Part shown: positions 35,607-46,093 of the stretch, piece by piece
How the letters are laid out: each line of letters starts with the position of its first letter
Numbering within the stretch: the first letter of the stretch is position 1
Position numbers and translations under genes: made by a program
DNA from: Komagataeibacter europaeus LMG 18890
Lineage (GTDB): Bacteria; Pseudomonadota; Alphaproteobacteria; Acetobacterales; Acetobacteraceae
DNA: 55,033 nt
Direction: 5' to 3'
NCBI RefSeq assembly: GCF_000285295.1
Contig: NZ_CADP01000008.1
Coordinates: 1-55,033, forward strand
Notes under the pieces: generated by a model
What the model was told of the DNA's origin: nothing
The model's database searches: none
What the model saw: only the letters and a program-made list of their open reading frames with translations

Positions 35607-37142
35607 ATGGATACGTCCGTTGCCCGTCCCGAACTGCTGCTGGTTGCCGATGCCGTAGCGCGGGAAAAGTCGATCGACCGCGAGGAAGTGCTGGAAGCGA
35701 TGGAGCAGGCCATCCAGAAGGCCGGTCGCGCCAAATACGGCCATGAAAAGGATATCCGCGCCACCATCGACCGCAAGACCGGCGATGTCCGGCTGTCGCG
35801 CTGGACCGAAGCGGTCGAGACGGTGGAGAACGAGGAAACCCAGATCCCGCTGTACATCGCGCGCAAGTTCAAGCCCGAGATCCAGCTGGGTGAATACCTG
35901 ATCGACCCGCTGCCGCCCATCGACTTCGGTCGCATCGCGGCGCAGACGGCAAAGCAGGTCATTGTCCAGCGCGTGCGTGAATATGAACGCCGCCGCCAGT
36001 TCAATGACTTCAAGGACCGCGTGGGCGAGATCGTCAACGGCACCGTCAAGCGCACGGAATACGGCAACCTGCTGGTCGAGATCGGCGATGCCGAAGCCCT
36101 GCTGCGTCGTGATGAACTGATCCCGCGCGAAAGCTTCCGCAATTCCGATCGCGTGCGCGCCTACATCTATGATGTGCGTGACGAACCGCGTGGCCCGCAG
36201 ATCTTCCTGTCCCGCACGCATCCGGCATTCCTTGCCAAGCTGTTCGCGCAGGAAGTGCCCGAGATCTACGATGGCATCATCGAGATCAAGGCCGTGGCCC
36301 GCGACCCCGGTTCGCGCGCGAAGATGGCCGTTATCTCCCGCGATGCGTCGATCGATCCGGTCGGCGCCTGCGTGGGCGTGCGTGGCCGCCGCGTTCAGGA
36401 AGTCGTGAAGGAACTGCAGGGCGAAAAGATCGATATCATCCCGTGGAGCCCGCAGGCCGCGACCTTTGTCGTCAACGCCCTTGCCCCGGCTGAAGTCAGC
36501 AAGGTGGTGATGGATGAGGAAGCAGGCCTGGTCGAGGTTGTTGTTCCCGATGACCAGCTCAGCCTTGTCATCGGGCGGCGCGGGCAGAATGTCCGCCTTG
36601 CCAGCCAGCTGACGCGCTGGGATATCGACATCCTGACCGAGGCCGAGGAATCGGAGCGCCGTCAGGAAGAATTCCGCCGCCGCAGCAACCTGTTTGTCGA
36701 GGCGCTGGACGTTGATGACGTCATTGCGGGCCTGCTGGTGACCGAAGGGTTCCATTCCATCGAGGAGCTGGCGTTCGCCGACTCCGAGGAACTGGCCAAC
36801 ATCGAGGGCTTTGACGAGGACGTGGCCAGTGAACTGGTCCGCCGCGCCGAAGGCTACCTTGCGGGTCAGGAAGAAGAACTGGATAACAAGCGTCGGGCGC
36901 TGGGTGTCACCGATGACATCGCGGCACTGGGCGTGTTCACCAACCAGATGCTGGTGACGCTGGGTGAAAAGGGCGTGAAGACGCTTGATGACCTGGCCGA
37001 TCTTGCCGGTGACGAACTGGTTGAAATCCTCGGCAGCGATGCCATTGACGAGGACGCGGCCAACGAAATCATCATGGCGGCGCGTGCGCACTGGTTTGAT
37101 GAAGACGACAAGACCGGCGAGCAGGAGACGTCCGACGTCTGA
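35607..37142 (+). CDS. nusA: Transcription termination/antitermination factor NusA
   Basis: RNA polymerase-binding factor that modulates pausing, termination and antitermination. ATG 35607 has GTGGAG six bases upstream and gives 511 residues; the frame can also start at GTG 35595. Order of domains: polymerase-binding N-domain (1-130), S1 (about 135-200, VGEIVNGTVKRTEYGNLLV), two KH domains (about 230-345, with GACVGVRGRRVQ and VIGRRGQNVRLA), and two C-terminal helix-hairpin-helix acidic repeats (NIEGFDEDVASELV; DELVEILGSDAIDEDAA). The gene continues into the ylxR-like gene after 34 bases. Confidence 0.97.
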   Translation: MDTSVARPELLLVADAVAREKSIDREEVLEAMEQAIQKAGRAKYGHEKDIRATIDRKTGDVRLSRWTEAVETVENEETQIPLYIARKFKPEIQLGEYLIDPLPPIDFGRIAAQTAKQVIVQRVREYERRRQFNDFKDRVGEIVNGTVKRTEYGNLLVEIGDAEALLRRDELIPRESFRNSDRVRAYIYDVRDEPRGPQIFLSRTHPAFLAKLFAQEVPEIYDGIIEIKAVARDPGSRAKMAVISRDASIDPVGACVGVRGRRVQEVVKELQGEKIDIIPWSPQAATFVVNALAPAEVSKVVMDEEAGLVEVVVPDDQLSLVIGRRGQNVRLASQLTRWDIDILTEAEESERRQEEFRRRSNLFVEALDVDDVIAGLLVTEGFHSIEELAFADSEELANIEGFDEDVASELVRRAEGYLAGQEEELDNKRRALGVTDDIAALGVFTNQMLVTLGEKGVKTLDDLADLAGDELVEILGSDAIDEDAANEIIMAARAHWFDEDDKTGEQETSDV

Positions 37143-37176
37143 GCAGGAATATCTGACCGCGGAAGACGCGGGCGAC

Positions 37177-37809
37177 ATGGAGCATGAAGAGCGCGGTCCG
37201 CTGCGCCGCTGTGCCGTCACCCGCGTCCGGCTGCCGAAGGAGGAAATGGTCAGGTTTGTCATTTCCCCCGACCGAGTCGTGATCCCTGATCTTTCCGCAC
37301 GTCTGCCCGGACGGGGAATTTGGTTGAGCGCGCGTGCGGATGTGTTAGAAACAGCACGCACACGTGGCGCATTCGCACGTGCGGCACGGGGAAGGGTTGT
37401 TATTCACCCTGACCTGACCCATCTTGTTGAAGACGGGTTGCTGCGGCGCATGATGGATGTTGCAGGACTGGCACGGCGGGCCGGGCAGATTGTCTGTGGT
37501 TTCGCCAAGGTGCGTGAGTGGGTTGTGGGCGGTCGGGCCGGTCTGGTTATCCAGGCAGCCGATGGCAGCCCCGACGAGAGGAAGAGAGTTTTGTCCGGTG
37601 CACGGGACCTTCCGGTTGCGGTTGTTCCTACGGCATCGGGTCTGGGTGCGGCGTTTGGCCGCGACCATGTTGTTCATGCGGCGATGCTGCATGGTGAACT
37701 GGCGCGCCGATTCCGGATCGAGAGTGAACGTTTTGCGGGTTTGTCCGGCAGGGCCAGCCCGAATTCGGCGGAGCGGTCCGCCGGACGGTGTGAACAGGCG
37801 GGTACATGA
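37177..37809 (+). CDS. YlxR (DUF448) and L7Ae-like fusion RNA-binding protein
   Basis: A 210-residue protein, typical of alphaproteobacteria, that joins two RNA-binding folds: a YlxR/DUF448 domain (residues 8-75; [32 protein letters not shown]) and an L7Ae-like domain (about 85-180; [34 protein letters not shown]). YlxR proteins are reported to act in RNase P or nucleoid regulation; the exact role is unsettled. It overlaps infB by four bases (ATGA). ATG 37177 is the first after the nusA stop; the longer frame inside nusA is rejected. Confidence 0.88.
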   Translation: MEHEERGPLRRCAVTRVRLPKEEMVRFVISPDRVVIPDLSARLPGRGIWLSARADVLETARTRGAFARAARGRVVIHPDLTHLVEDGLLRRMMDVAGLARRAGQIVCGFAKVREWVVGGRAGLVIQAADGSPDERKRVLSGARDLPVAVVPTASGLGAAFGRDHVVHAAMLHGELARRFRIESERFAGLSGRASPNSAERSAGRCEQAGT

Positions 37810-40511
37810 GCGAAGGCAACGATCAGGATCAGGGTAAGGGACGCTTGTCCCTGCGGCCGGCGGGCCGTAGGGAAGTCGGACGGACGGTGGATGCCGGTTC
37901 CGTGCGACAGAGCTTCAGCCATGGTCGTTCAAAGGTGGTTCAGGTCGAGGTGCGCAAGAAGCGCGGGGCCGGGGCCGCAGGTAACGGATCGGGGCCGGCT
38001 GGCGGTCGCGCCGGGGGACGGGGTGGTCGCGCGCTGACGGCAGCCGAGCTGGCGACCCGCCAGCGCGTGCTGGACGAACAGCGCCGCGCCGCCATCCAGC
38101 GCGAAAAGGATGCGCGCGAGCAGGAAAAGATCACGATCCTTTCCGCCGCGGAAGAAGCCCGTCGCCAGGAAGAGGAAAATGCCAGCCGCGCCGAAGAAGA
38201 AGCGCGCGCAAAGGCAGATGCCGCAGCTGAGGCCGAGGCCCGCAAACAGGAAGCCCGCAGTGCCGCGGCACAGGGCAAGACCGAACCGGTCGAATCCGCT
38301 GAACCGGACGGCCCGGTTGTTTCTTCCGTGCCGATTCCCGGCGAGGTCACGCTGGCGCCGCCGATGCAGCGCCTGCGTCCGCTGGCCGAACGTGCGATCA
38401 TGCCGGCACAGCCGCTGCGCCCGGCACGTCCGGCAGGTGGCGGCAACGCGGCAGGTGGCGCCGGACGCGCCGCCGCTGGCGCGGGTGAGACGCTGCGCCT
38501 GCACAGCGGCCGTGCGGATGGGGGCGAAGAAGAACGTCGTCCCAGCCGCCGTCCCGGCAATGCAGCGCCCGGTCGCCGCCCCTCGGGTGGCGCGAAGAAG
38601 AACAATGACAGCCGTCGCGCCGGTCGTATTGACGTGCAGGCCGCGATCGAAGGGGATGACGACAAGACCCGTTCGCTCGCATCCGTCCGCCGCCAGCGTG
38701 AGCGTGAACGCCGCCAGGCCGAACTGGAGCGCCTGCGTTCCGATCAGGTCCGTGTGGTGCGTGACGTGGTCCTGCCCGAAACCATCACGGTGCAGGAACT
38801 CGCCAACCGTATGGCCGCCCGTCAGGGCGAGGTCATCAAGGCGCTGATGAAAATGGGCGTCATGGCGACGGTTACGCAGTCGCTTGATGCGGATACCGCT
38901 GAACTGGTGGTGCAGGAATTTGGCCACCGTGTGCGCCGCGTGTCCGACAGCGATGTCGAAATCGGCATCGAAGGCATCGAGGACAAGGCAGAGGATCTCA
39001 AGCCGCGTCCGCCAGTCGTGACCGTCATGGGTCATGTCGATCATGGCAAGACCTCGCTGCTTGACGCCCTGCGCACCACCGATGTCGCCAATGGTGAAGC
39101 AGGTGGCATCACGCAGCATATCGGTGCGTATCAGGTTACGCTGGCGTCGGGTGCGAAGATCACCTTCATCGATACCCCGGGTCATGAAGCCTTTACGGCC
39201 ATGCGTGCCCGTGGCGCATCGGTGACCGATGTGGTGGTGCTGGTGGTTGCGGCGGATGACGGCGTGATGCCGCAGACGATCGAAGCCATCAAGCATGCCA
39301 AGGCGGCTGATGCCCCGATCATCGTGGCGATCAACAAGTGCGACAAGCCGGGTGCGAACCCCGACCGCGTGCGTCAGGAACTGCTGAACCACGAAATCGT
39401 GGTGGAAAGCATGGGTGGCGACACGCAGGATGTCGAAGTTTCGGCGCTCAAGCGCACCGGACTGGACAAGCTTGAGGAAGCGATCCTGCTGCAGGCCGAA
39501 ATCCTTGACCTGAAGGCCAATCCGGATCGCGTTGCCGAAGGTTCGGTGATCGAAAGCCGTCTTGACCGTTGTCGTGGCCCGGTTGCGACCGTGCTGGTCC
39601 AGAAGGGCACGCTGCGCCGCACCGATATCGTGGTGGCCGGTGCTGAATGGGGCCGCGTCCGCGCCATGATCGACGACCGTAATCGCCAGTTGGGCGAAGC
39701 CGGTCCATCCATGCCGGTTGAAATCCTGGGTATTACCGGGGTGCCGGGTGCGGGTGAGCCGTTCGTGGTGGTGGAAAACGAGAACCGCGCCCGCGAAATC
39801 TCGGAATTCCGCCAGCGCGTGATCAAGGAGCGCACGGCAGCAGGCCAGACGGCCGCACGCGGCACGCTGGATCAGATGCTGGCCCGTATCCAGGCCGGTG
39901 CGCAGAAGGAAGTCGCCGTCCTGATCAAGGCGGACGTGCAGGGTTCGGCGGAAGCGCTTGAAGCCACGGTGCAGAAGCTGGAGCACGAGGAAGTCAAGAT
40001 CCGCGTGCTGAACGCCACTGTCGGTCAGATCACCGAAAGTGACGTGCAGCTGGCCAAGGCGTCCGGCGCCGTCATCATCGCCTTCAACGTCCGCGCCACG
40101 GCGCAGGCGCGTGAACTGGCGCAGCGTGAAGGTGTGGATATCCGCTACTACTCCATCATCTATCAGGTTGCTGATGATGTGGAACAGCTGGTCCGTGGCA
40201 AGATCGCGCCCAAGCATCGCGAGAAGTTCCTGGGTTACGCCGAAATCCGCAAGGTTTTCGAAATTACCAAGGTGGGCAAGGTTGCCGGTTGTTACGTGAC
40301 CGAAGGCGTGGTCAAGCGTGGCTGTGGCGTGCGTCTGCTGCGTGACAACGTTGTGATCCATGAAGGTGAGCTGAGCCAGCTCAAGCGCTTCAAGGATGAC
40401 GTCAAGGAAGTGGCGCGCGGTTACGAGTGTGGCCTGTCCTTTGCCGGGTATAATGACCTGCGCGAGGGTGACGTGGTTGAATGTTATGAAATGGAACTCG
40501 TCCCGGCATGA
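37806..40511 (+). CDS. infB: Translation initiation factor IF-2
   Basis: GTPase that places fMet-tRNA on the 30S subunit and promotes subunit joining. The 901 residues have a long N-terminal part (1-310) with Glu/Ala/Arg-rich coiled-coil (residues 75-160) and Gly/Ala/Arg stretches, the IF2_N domain, and the G domain: [13 protein letters not shown] near residue 408, [26 protein letters not shown]. Domains II, III and the fMet-binding C2 follow. The gene overlaps both ylxR and rbfA with ATGA, so translation of the three is coupled. Long antisense frames here are a codon-bias artefact. Confidence 0.97.
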   Translation: MSEGNDQDQGKGRLSLRPAGRREVGRTVDAGSVRQSFSHGRSKVVQVEVRKKRGAGAAGNGSGPAGGRAGGRGGRALTAAELATRQRVLDEQRRAAIQREKDAREQEKITILSAAEEARRQEEENASRAEEEARAKADAAAEAEARKQEARSAAAQGKTEPVESAEPDGPVVSSVPIPGEVTLAPPMQRLRPLAERAIMPAQPLRPARPAGGGNAAGGAGRAAAGAGETLRLHSGRADGGEEERRPSRRPGNAAPGRRPSGGAKKNNDSRRAGRIDVQAAIEGDDDKTRSLASVRRQRERERRQAELERLRSDQVRVVRDVVLPETITVQELANRMAARQGEVIKALMKMGVMATVTQSLDADTAELVVQEFGHRVRRVSDSDVEIGIEGIEDKAEDLKPRPPVVTVMGHVDHGKTSLLDALRTTDVANGEAGGITQHIGAYQVTLASGAKITFIDTPGHEAFTAMRARGASVTDVVVLVVAADDGVMPQTIEAIKHAKAADAPIIVAINKCDKPGANPDRVRQELLNHEIVVESMGGDTQDVEVSALKRTGLDKLEEAILLQAEILDLKANPDRVAEGSVIESRLDRCRGPVATVLVQKGTLRRTDIVVAGAEWGRVRAMIDDRNRQLGEAGPSMPVEILGITGVPGAGEPFVVVENENRAREISEFRQRVIKERTAAGQTAARGTLDQMLARIQAGAQKEVAVLIKADVQGSAEALEATVQKLEHEEVKIRVLNATVGQITESDVQLAKASGAVIIAFNVRATAQARELAQREGVDIRYYSIIYQVADDVEQLVRGKIAPKHREKFLGYAEIRKVFEITKVGKVAGCYVTEGVVKRGCGVRLLRDNVVIHEGELSQLKRFKDDVKEVARGYECGLSFAGYNDLREGDVVECYEMELVPA

Positions 40512-40948
40512 GCCGTAATTCATCCAGAAAAGGGATGAGCGAGAGCGGGCCGGCAGGGAAACTTGCCGGCCATTCCGCATCAGGCCCCTCACAGCGGCAG
40601 TTGCGCGTGGCGGAAGAAGTCCGTCGCGTGCTGGCGGAAATCTTTGCCCGTACAGAATTCCGTGACCCGGATCTGGCGGATGTGCGCATTACGGTTACCG
40701 AGGTGCGTATCTCGCCCGATCTCAAGCACGCCACTGTATTCGTGGCCCGCCTGGGGCGTAGCGATGTGGCGGAACTGCTGCCTGCGCTCAAGCGTGTGAC
40801 GCCTTTCCTGCGCACGCGCCTGTCCCATGCGCTTCGGCTGCGGGGTGTGCCCGACCTGCATTTCCAGCCCGATACGGCGCTGGATTATGCGATGGAGGTC
40901 GATAACATGCTGCGTCAGCCGGAAGTCAGGCGGGATCTGGAGGACTGA
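40508..40948 (+). CDS. rbfA: 30S ribosome-binding factor A
   Basis: Cold-shock and late 30S assembly factor that binds near 16S rRNA helix 1. The 146-residue protein has a disordered Ser/Gly head (1-30) and the KH-like RbfA domain: [41 protein letters not shown] and [17 protein letters not shown]. The ATG overlaps the infB stop. The usual next gene truB does not follow; instead there are a repeat copy, a terminator and a reversed MCE gene. Confidence 0.94.
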   Translation: MSRNSSRKGMSESGPAGKLAGHSASGPSQRQLRVAEEVRRVLAEIFARTEFRDPDLADVRITVTEVRISPDLKHATVFVARLGRSDVAELLPALKRVTPFLRTRLSHALRLRGVPDLHFQPDTALDYAMEVDNMLRQPEVRRDLED

Positions 40949-40987
40949 TCCGTTCGGCTTTACGGCTGGATCGCCTTCCCACTGAAC

Positions 40988-41043
40988 AAATGCTTCAAAG
41001 AACACCGCCTTTTTTGAAAAAAGGTGGCACCTAAAAAACCTTT
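40988..41043 (-). repeat. Dispersed palindromic repeat, reversed partial copy E
   Basis: Read on the minus strand it begins AAAGGTTTTTTAGGTGCC, then has the stem ACCTTTTTTC/AAAAAAGGCGGT and GTTCTTTGAAGC, after which similarity is lost, so only the first stem and the edge of the second remain. It lies between convergent rbfA and the mlaD-like gene, followed by a conventional terminator. Confidence 0.7.
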
Positions 41044-41054
41044 GTTCTTCCTAT

Positions 41055-41094
41055 AAAAAAGCCGGTCATGGCGTAATGCCAGACCGGCTTTTTT
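41055..41094. terminator. Bidirectional intrinsic terminator after rbfA
   Basis: AAAAAAGCCGGTC (41055-41067) and GACCGGCTTTTTT (41082-41094) are a perfect 13-base-pair stem, with an inner TGGC/GCCA pair in the loop. A-run and T-run allow termination from both sides, that is of the rimP-rbfA operon and of the mlaD-like gene. Confidence 0.92.
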
Positions 41095-41117
41095 ATGGTC
41101 CCGATCTGGGAAAGGGA

Positions 41118-42089
41118 TCAGTTACGCCGCCCCATCAGCAGCAGCTGCGGGTTGCGTTCCACATCGGTCGCAAACCCGCGCAGGGCGGCGGCGGCGGCGG
41201 CAAGGTCACGCAGCGACGAATCGATATTGGAACGATCGGCGGAACTGGGCGCGGTAATGTCATGCAGGCCAGCCAGCGCGCCCTTGGCCTCGGTCACCGT
41301 TTCATTGGAATTGACCAGCAGGGTATGCAGTTCGCTGCCACGCGCATCCAGCTGCGCCGTGCCGGTATCGGCCAGGTTGTTGATGGACGCCAGCGTTGTA
41401 TCCATATGGTGGTCGAGGTCACGGATCGCATCGGTCGCGGTATCTACCGTCACCCGCGTATGGTCGGACGTGGCGCGCACGCTGTCCACCAGCGGGGGCA
41501 GATCCTTGTCCAGCTTGTCCGCCAGCGTACGGATGCTGACCAGCATGGCGTCGGCATTGTTGGCGATATTCTTCAGCGGTAGCGCCGTCAGTGCGTCGGT
41601 CAGCTTCTGCATTTCCGATTCACGCGCAGGGATTTCCGGCAGCGGGCTGATGCCGGGATGCAGGTGCGCAGGCACGCTGGGATCGAAGGTCAGGTCGATT
41701 TCTTCCTGGCCCGTGACAAAGCTCTGCATATGCAGTTCGGCGCGCAGCCCGTTTTCCACCAGTTTCGGCAGTTCGCGGCTGTCCAGAACCTTGCCATGGC
41801 TGCCTGCCATGTGTGCGCCATTGGCCTGAAGTTCCAGGGTGACGGGAATGTAGGCCTGATGCGTCTGGGGATCGAACTGGACGGCAATATGGTCCACGTG
41901 ACCGACCTGCACCCCATCGAATGTGACGGGTGCGCCAACGCCCAGCCCGTTGATCGGGCTGTCGAACACCACCACGGCCCGACTGGTGGGGGAAAAGGGA
42001 TGAAACTGTCCGAACAGCGCTATGGCCGTCACACCAAGCAGGGCTCCACCCAACACAAATGCACCGACCGTGGTCTGCCGTTCAGCCAT
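41118..42089 (-). CDS. MlaD-family (MCE domain) lipid-transport protein
   Basis: A 323-residue protein with an N-terminal anchor (residues 8-27, VGAFVLGGALLGVTAIALFG), one MCE domain at about 37-120 (VVFDSPINGLGVGAPVTFDGVQVGHVDHIAV in part, then VENGLRAELHMQSFVTGQEEIDLTF) and a long helical tail (150-310) that would form the needle-like barrel extension. Such proteins form hexamers and carry phospholipids between inner and outer membrane. The partner ABC permease (MlaE/YrbE) and ATPase (MlaF) genes are not adjacent. The gene lies reversed between rbfA and truB. Confidence 0.88.
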   Translation of the reverse strand: MAERQTTVGAFVLGGALLGVTAIALFGQFHPFSPTSRAVVVFDSPINGLGVGAPVTFDGVQVGHVDHIAVQFDPQTHQAYIPVTLELQANGAHMAGSHGKVLDSRELPKLVENGLRAELHMQSFVTGQEEIDLTFDPSVPAHLHPGISPLPEIPARESEMQKLTDALTALPLKNIANNADAMLVSIRTLADKLDKDLPPLVDSVRATSDHTRVTVDTATDAIRDLDHHMDTTLASINNLADTGTAQLDARGSELHTLLVNSNETVTEAKGALAGLHDITAPSSADRSNIDSSLRDLAAAAAALRGFATDVERNPQLLLMGRRN

Positions 42090-42342
42090 GGTGTTCAGGT
42101 CTCCCTAGACGCAGAATAAAAAACGATTGCGGACGCATTTGGCCATGTGTCCGTTTGCTGCAAGATGACATTACATCCACGACTGGCAAAGCGGGCAGCA
42201 GGGATGGCAGGCATGTGCCCGCTTCGCCTTTTACCACGTGTGGCGTGGGCGGCCAGCCCCCGTGACGGAATGGGGCATTGCCGTGCATGCGTGCCTCGTC
42301 TAAACGCACGGCATTCCCCCTTCATGGATCAAGGTGCCTGCA

Positions 42343-43263
42343 ATGGGACGCAAACGTGGACGCCCGCTGGATGGCTGGCTGATAGTAGACAAGCCATTGG
42401 GAATGACCTCCACCCAGGTCGTGGGCCGCGTGCGCTACCTGTTTGATGCGGCCAAGGCGGGGCATGGCGGCACGCTGGACCCGCTGGCGACGGGGCTGCT
42501 GCCCGTGGCCTTTGGCAGGGCGACCAAGACCGTGCCTTATATAATGGACGGCACCAAGCGCTATCACTTCACCCTGCGTATCGGGGAAGCGCGCGATAGT
42601 GATGATGCGGAAGGCAGCGTGACCGCCATATCCGACGTGCGGCCCGACAATGCCGCGTTTGAGTCGGCCCTTGCCGCCTTCCGTGGTGACATCATGCAGG
42701 TGCCGCCGGTCTTTTCGGCGCTGAAGGTCGGGGGAAAGCGGTCCTATGACATGGCGCGCGCGGGCAACGCGCCCGAACTGGCCGCCCGTCCCGCGCGGAT
42801 CGACCGCTTTGAACTGATTGCCCGCCCCGATGCCGATACGGCGGTGTTCGAAGTGGAATCGGGCAAGGGCGTGTACATGCGCGCGTTGGCCCGTGATATC
42901 GCCCTGGCCTGTGGCACGGTGGGGCATGTTGCGGCGCTGCGGCGGCTGAACGTCGGGCCTTTTGATGAATCCCATGCGATTCCACTGGACAAAATTGTCG
43001 CAAGCGCCGACAACGCGCCTGCTCCACCGGATCTGCTGCTTCCGGTCGCGACCGCGCTGGCCGACATCCCGGCGCTGGCCCTGACCCGTGAGGAAGCGGA
43101 TGCCCTGTCATTTGGCCAGGCGATTGACCTGAACCAGCTGGCGGACCGGATGCCGGAACGCGCCGACCCCCGCTCGGGTGTCGTGCGTGCGATGGACGGG
43201 GCGCGTGTGGTCGGGCTGTGCCGTCCCGAAGGGGGCCTGCTGCGATCGGTACGCATGCTGTGA
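42343..43263 (+). CDS. truB: tRNA pseudouridine-55 synthase TruB
   Basis: Makes pseudouridine 55 in the T-loop of tRNAs. ATG 42343 has AAGGTG six bases upstream and gives 306 residues; GTG 42334 is an in-frame alternative. The catalytic Asp is in GHGGTLDPLATGLLPV, preceded by GWLIVDKPLGMTSTQVV. KVGGKRSYDMARAG and GVYMRALARDIA are further TruB blocks. A C-terminal extension with a PUA-like segment follows (VRAMDGARVVGLCRPEG). It starts the second half of the translation cluster, truB-rpsO-pnp. Confidence 0.95.
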   Translation: MGRKRGRPLDGWLIVDKPLGMTSTQVVGRVRYLFDAAKAGHGGTLDPLATGLLPVAFGRATKTVPYIMDGTKRYHFTLRIGEARDSDDAEGSVTAISDVRPDNAAFESALAAFRGDIMQVPPVFSALKVGGKRSYDMARAGNAPELAARPARIDRFELIARPDADTAVFEVESGKGVYMRALARDIALACGTVGHVAALRRLNVGPFDESHAIPLDKIVASADNAPAPPDLLLPVATALADIPALALTREEADALSFGQAIDLNQLADRMPERADPRSGVVRAMDGARVVGLCRPEGGLLRSVRML

Positions 43264-43287
43264 ACCGAATGATCAATGGAGATGACG

Positions 43288-43557
43288 ATGTCGATTACTG
43301 CTGAACGCCGCACGGCGCTTATTGGCGAATACCGCAATGCCGCGACGGATACGGGTTCGCCGGAAGTACAGGTTGCCCTGCTGACCGAGCGGATCGTGAA
43401 CCTGACCGATCACCTGAAGACCCACGCGAAGGATTTCCATTCGCGTCGTGGCCTGCTGATGCTGGTCGGCCGTCGCCGCCGCCTGCTGGACTATGTCAAG
43501 CGCAAGGACCAGGCCCGTTACGAAACGCTGATCAAGCGCCTCGGCCTGCGTCGCTGA
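43288..43557 (+). CDS. rpsO: 30S ribosomal protein S15
   Basis: Primary 16S rRNA-binding protein of the central domain. ATG 43288 has GGAG six bases upstream and gives the standard 89 residues: [64 protein letters not shown]. The earlier Met at 43276 is not used. It lies 24 bases after truB and 308 bases before pnp, separated from it by a long hairpin. Confidence 0.97.
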   Translation: MSITAERRTALIGEYRNAATDTGSPEVQVALLTERIVNLTDHLKTHAKDFHSRRGLLMLVGRRRRLLDYVKRKDQARYETLIKRLGLRR

Positions 43558-43565
43558 TTTGCGAC

Positions 43566-43600
43566 ATGGCGGGAACGCGGTCATAATGCGTTCCTGCCAT
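43566..43600 (+). promoter_or_regulatory. Long hairpin in the rpsO-pnp gap
   Basis: ATGGCGGGAACGC (43566-43578) pairs with GCGTTCCTGCCAT (43588-43600), 13 pairs with one G-U, loop of nine. There is no T-run. In E. coli the same intergenic place holds an RNase III-cleaved hairpin through which PNPase controls its own mRNA. The remaining 265 bases to the pnp start (43601-43865) show no gene; they may be the pnp promoter and leader. Confidence 0.6.
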
Positions 43601-43865
43601 ACGATCCGCACGGGCACGGCGCATGCACCCGCATGCCCGTGTCCGGTCGGGTCGGCTATCTTCCGGCATCCGTGACCAAAACGGGTGCCATCAACACGCT
43701 GCCGACGCCACGGCGGAGATATCCGGACCGGATCGCAGCGTTTCAGGCCACATGGTGTTCTGGCGGTATGTGCCGTCATCACTCCATGCCGTCCGAGGCG
43801 CTGCCATCAACGTTCCAATGTCCGGCCCGCCTGCATTGCGGCAGTCAACGGACAGGGTTGTCTGG

Positions 43866-46001
43866 ATGTTTAATTATTTTCGCAAGGAAATCGAATGGGG
43901 CGGCCGCCCGCTGGTGCTGGAAACGGGCAAGATCGCCCGCCAGGCCGACGGCGCGGTTGTCATAACCTATGGCGACACGGTGGTGCTGTGCACGGCCGTT
44001 GGCGCCAAGAGCGTGAAGCCGGGACAGGATTTCTTCCCGCTGACGGTCAACTATCAGGAAAAGGCTTACGCCGCGGGCAAGATCCCCGGTGGCTTCTTCA
44101 AGCGTGAAGGTCGCCCGAGCGAGGCCGAGGTCCTGAACTCCCGCCTGATCGATCGCCCGATCCGGCCGCTGTTCCCCGAAAACTTCCGCAACGAAGTGCA
44201 GGTCGTCGCCACCGTGCTCAGCCATGACATGGAAAACGACCCTGCCGTCGTCGCGCTGATCGGCTGTTCGGCCGCGCTGACGCTGTCGGGCATTCCGTTC
44301 TTCGGCCCCGTGGGTGCGGCCCGCGTTGGCTACAGCAACGGCAAGTACGTGCTGAACCCGACCATTTCCCAGCTCAAGGAAAGCGAACTGGACCTGGTCG
44401 TGGCCGGCACGTCCGAAGGCGTCCTGATGGTTGAGTCCGAGGCCGTGGAACTGTCCGAGGAAGTGATGCTGGGTGCGGTGACGTTCGGTCACGAAGCCTT
44501 CCAGTCGGTGATCGATGCGATCATCGACCTGGCCGAAAGCGCAGCCAAGGCCCCATGGGAACTGGCCGAGCCGACGGCCGAGGAAATCAAGCTGCGCAAG
44601 AAGGTGGACAAGGTCGGTCGCGCCCTGATCGCCGATGCCTACAAGGAACGCGCCAAGCAGGTGCGCTACAAGAAGGTCGCCGCAGCCCGTGACGCCATCC
44701 TCGCCAAGATCGGTGAGGCCGACGCCGATGCCGCCAAGCCCATGATCAAGGATCTGGAAGCCGACGTGGTCCGCACCGAGGTGCTGGATACCGGTTTCCG
44801 TATCGATGGCCGTGATCTGGAAACGATCCGCCCGATCGTGTCCGAAGTCGGCATCCTGCCGCGCGCGCACGGTTCCGCCCTGTTCACCCGTGGCGAGACG
44901 CAGGCCCTTGTGGTCGCGACGCTTGGCACCGGGCAGGACGAGCAGATCGTGGATGCGCTGGAAGGCGAATATCGCAACAACTTCATGCTGCACTACAACT
45001 TCCCGCCCTTCTCGGTCGGTGAGTGCGGGCGCATGGGTTCCCCCGGCCGTCGTGAAATCGGCCACGGCAAGCTGGCATGGCGTGCGATCCACCCGCTGCT
45101 GCCGGGCAAGGACACCTTCCCGTACACCATGCGCGTGGTGTCCGAGATCACGGAAAGCAACGGCTCGTCATCCATGGCGACCGTGTGCGGCACGTCGCTT
45201 GCGCTGATGGATGCGGGTGTGCCGCTGAAGCGTCCGGTAGCCGGCATCGCCATGGGCCTGATCAAGGAAGACGAGGATTTCGCCGTCCTGTCCGACATTC
45301 TTGGCGATGAAGATCACCTTGGCGACATGGACTTCAAGGTGGCGGGCACCGAGCAGGGCGTGACCGCGCTGCAGATGGACATCAAGATCACCTCGATCAC
45401 GCCGGAAATCATGAAGATCGCGCTGGGTCAGGCCCGTCAGGGTCGCCTGCACATCCTTGGTGAAATGGCCAAGGCGCTGACCGAAGGCCGTTCGGACGTG
45501 TCCTCCTCCGCGCCGAAGATCACCACGATCTCCGTGCCGAAGGAAAAGATCCGCGACGTGATCGGCCAGGGCGGTAAAGTTATTCGTGAGATTGTTGAAT
45601 ATTCGGGCGCGAAGATCGACATCAACGATGACGGCACGATCATGATCGCCGCGTCGTCCGACGATCAGGCCGAAAAGGCCATCGAACGGATCCGTGGCAT
45701 CGTGGCGGAACCCGAAGTGGGCCACATCTATAACGGCAAGGTCGTCAAGACCGCTGATTTCGGTGCGTTCGTCAACTTCCTTGGCCCCCGTGACGGGCTG
45801 GTTCACATTTCCGAACTGGCGCAGGGCCGTGTCTCCAAGACGACTGATGTCGTCAAGCAGGGAGACGAGGTGAAGGTAAAGGTGCTGGGCTTTGACGATC
45901 GCGGCAAGGTCAAGCTGTCCATGCGCGTGGTCGATCAGGATACCGGTGCCGATATTACCGAGACAGTGGGCGCGAAGCCCGGTCGTGCGCCCGCGCGCTA
46001 A
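43866..46001 (+). CDS. pnp: Polyribonucleotide nucleotidyltransferase
   Basis: Phosphorolytic 3'-5' exoribonuclease and degradosome core. ATG 43866 gives 711 residues, the E. coli length. Two RNase PH domains flank a helical domain: the first has [22 protein letters not shown], the second [15 protein letters not shown] and the catalytic region [21 protein letters not shown]. The C-terminal KH ([20 protein letters not shown]) and S1 ([21 protein letters not shown]) domains are complete. A frame back to 43623 covers the leader only. RNase PH lies 2.3 kb downstream. Confidence 0.97.
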   Translation: MFNYFRKEIEWGGRPLVLETGKIARQADGAVVITYGDTVVLCTAVGAKSVKPGQDFFPLTVNYQEKAYAAGKIPGGFFKREGRPSEAEVLNSRLIDRPIRPLFPENFRNEVQVVATVLSHDMENDPAVVALIGCSAALTLSGIPFFGPVGAARVGYSNGKYVLNPTISQLKESELDLVVAGTSEGVLMVESEAVELSEEVMLGAVTFGHEAFQSVIDAIIDLAESAAKAPWELAEPTAEEIKLRKKVDKVGRALIADAYKERAKQVRYKKVAAARDAILAKIGEADADAAKPMIKDLEADVVRTEVLDTGFRIDGRDLETIRPIVSEVGILPRAHGSALFTRGETQALVVATLGTGQDEQIVDALEGEYRNNFMLHYNFPPFSVGECGRMGSPGRREIGHGKLAWRAIHPLLPGKDTFPYTMRVVSEITESNGSSSMATVCGTSLALMDAGVPLKRPVAGIAMGLIKEDEDFAVLSDILGDEDHLGDMDFKVAGTEQGVTALQMDIKITSITPEIMKIALGQARQGRLHILGEMAKALTEGRSDVSSSAPKITTISVPKEKIRDVIGQGGKVIREIVEYSGAKIDINDDGTIMIAASSDDQAEKAIERIRGIVAEPEVGHIYNGKVVKTADFGAFVNFLGPRDGLVHISELAQGRVSKTTDVVKQGDEVKVKVLGFDDRGKVKLSMRVVDQDTGADITETVGAKPGRAPAR

Positions 46002-46093
46002 GACGCGGCTCCGGCTTGTATGACACCCGGCGGCGGGACGTGCCCGGTATGGGCGCCCCGCCGCGCGGGCAGACACATGACGATGGAATGGTG

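Noticed and set aside
34791-37361. Upstream 857 codons of a very long minus-strand frame antisense to rimP and nusA
   Set aside because: It runs antisense to two clearly conserved genes, lacks domains, and arises from codon bias. Only the last 212 codons (34152-34790) form a credible protein.
37929-40592. 887-codon minus-strand frame antisense to infB
   Set aside because: His/Arg/Leu-rich shadow of a strongly biased conserved gene with no domain or ribosome binding site.
42090-42342. Small genes in the mlaD-like/truB gap
   Set aside because: Short frames here have skewed composition and no ribosome binding site; the 253 bases most likely hold the two divergent promoters, with nothing else visible.
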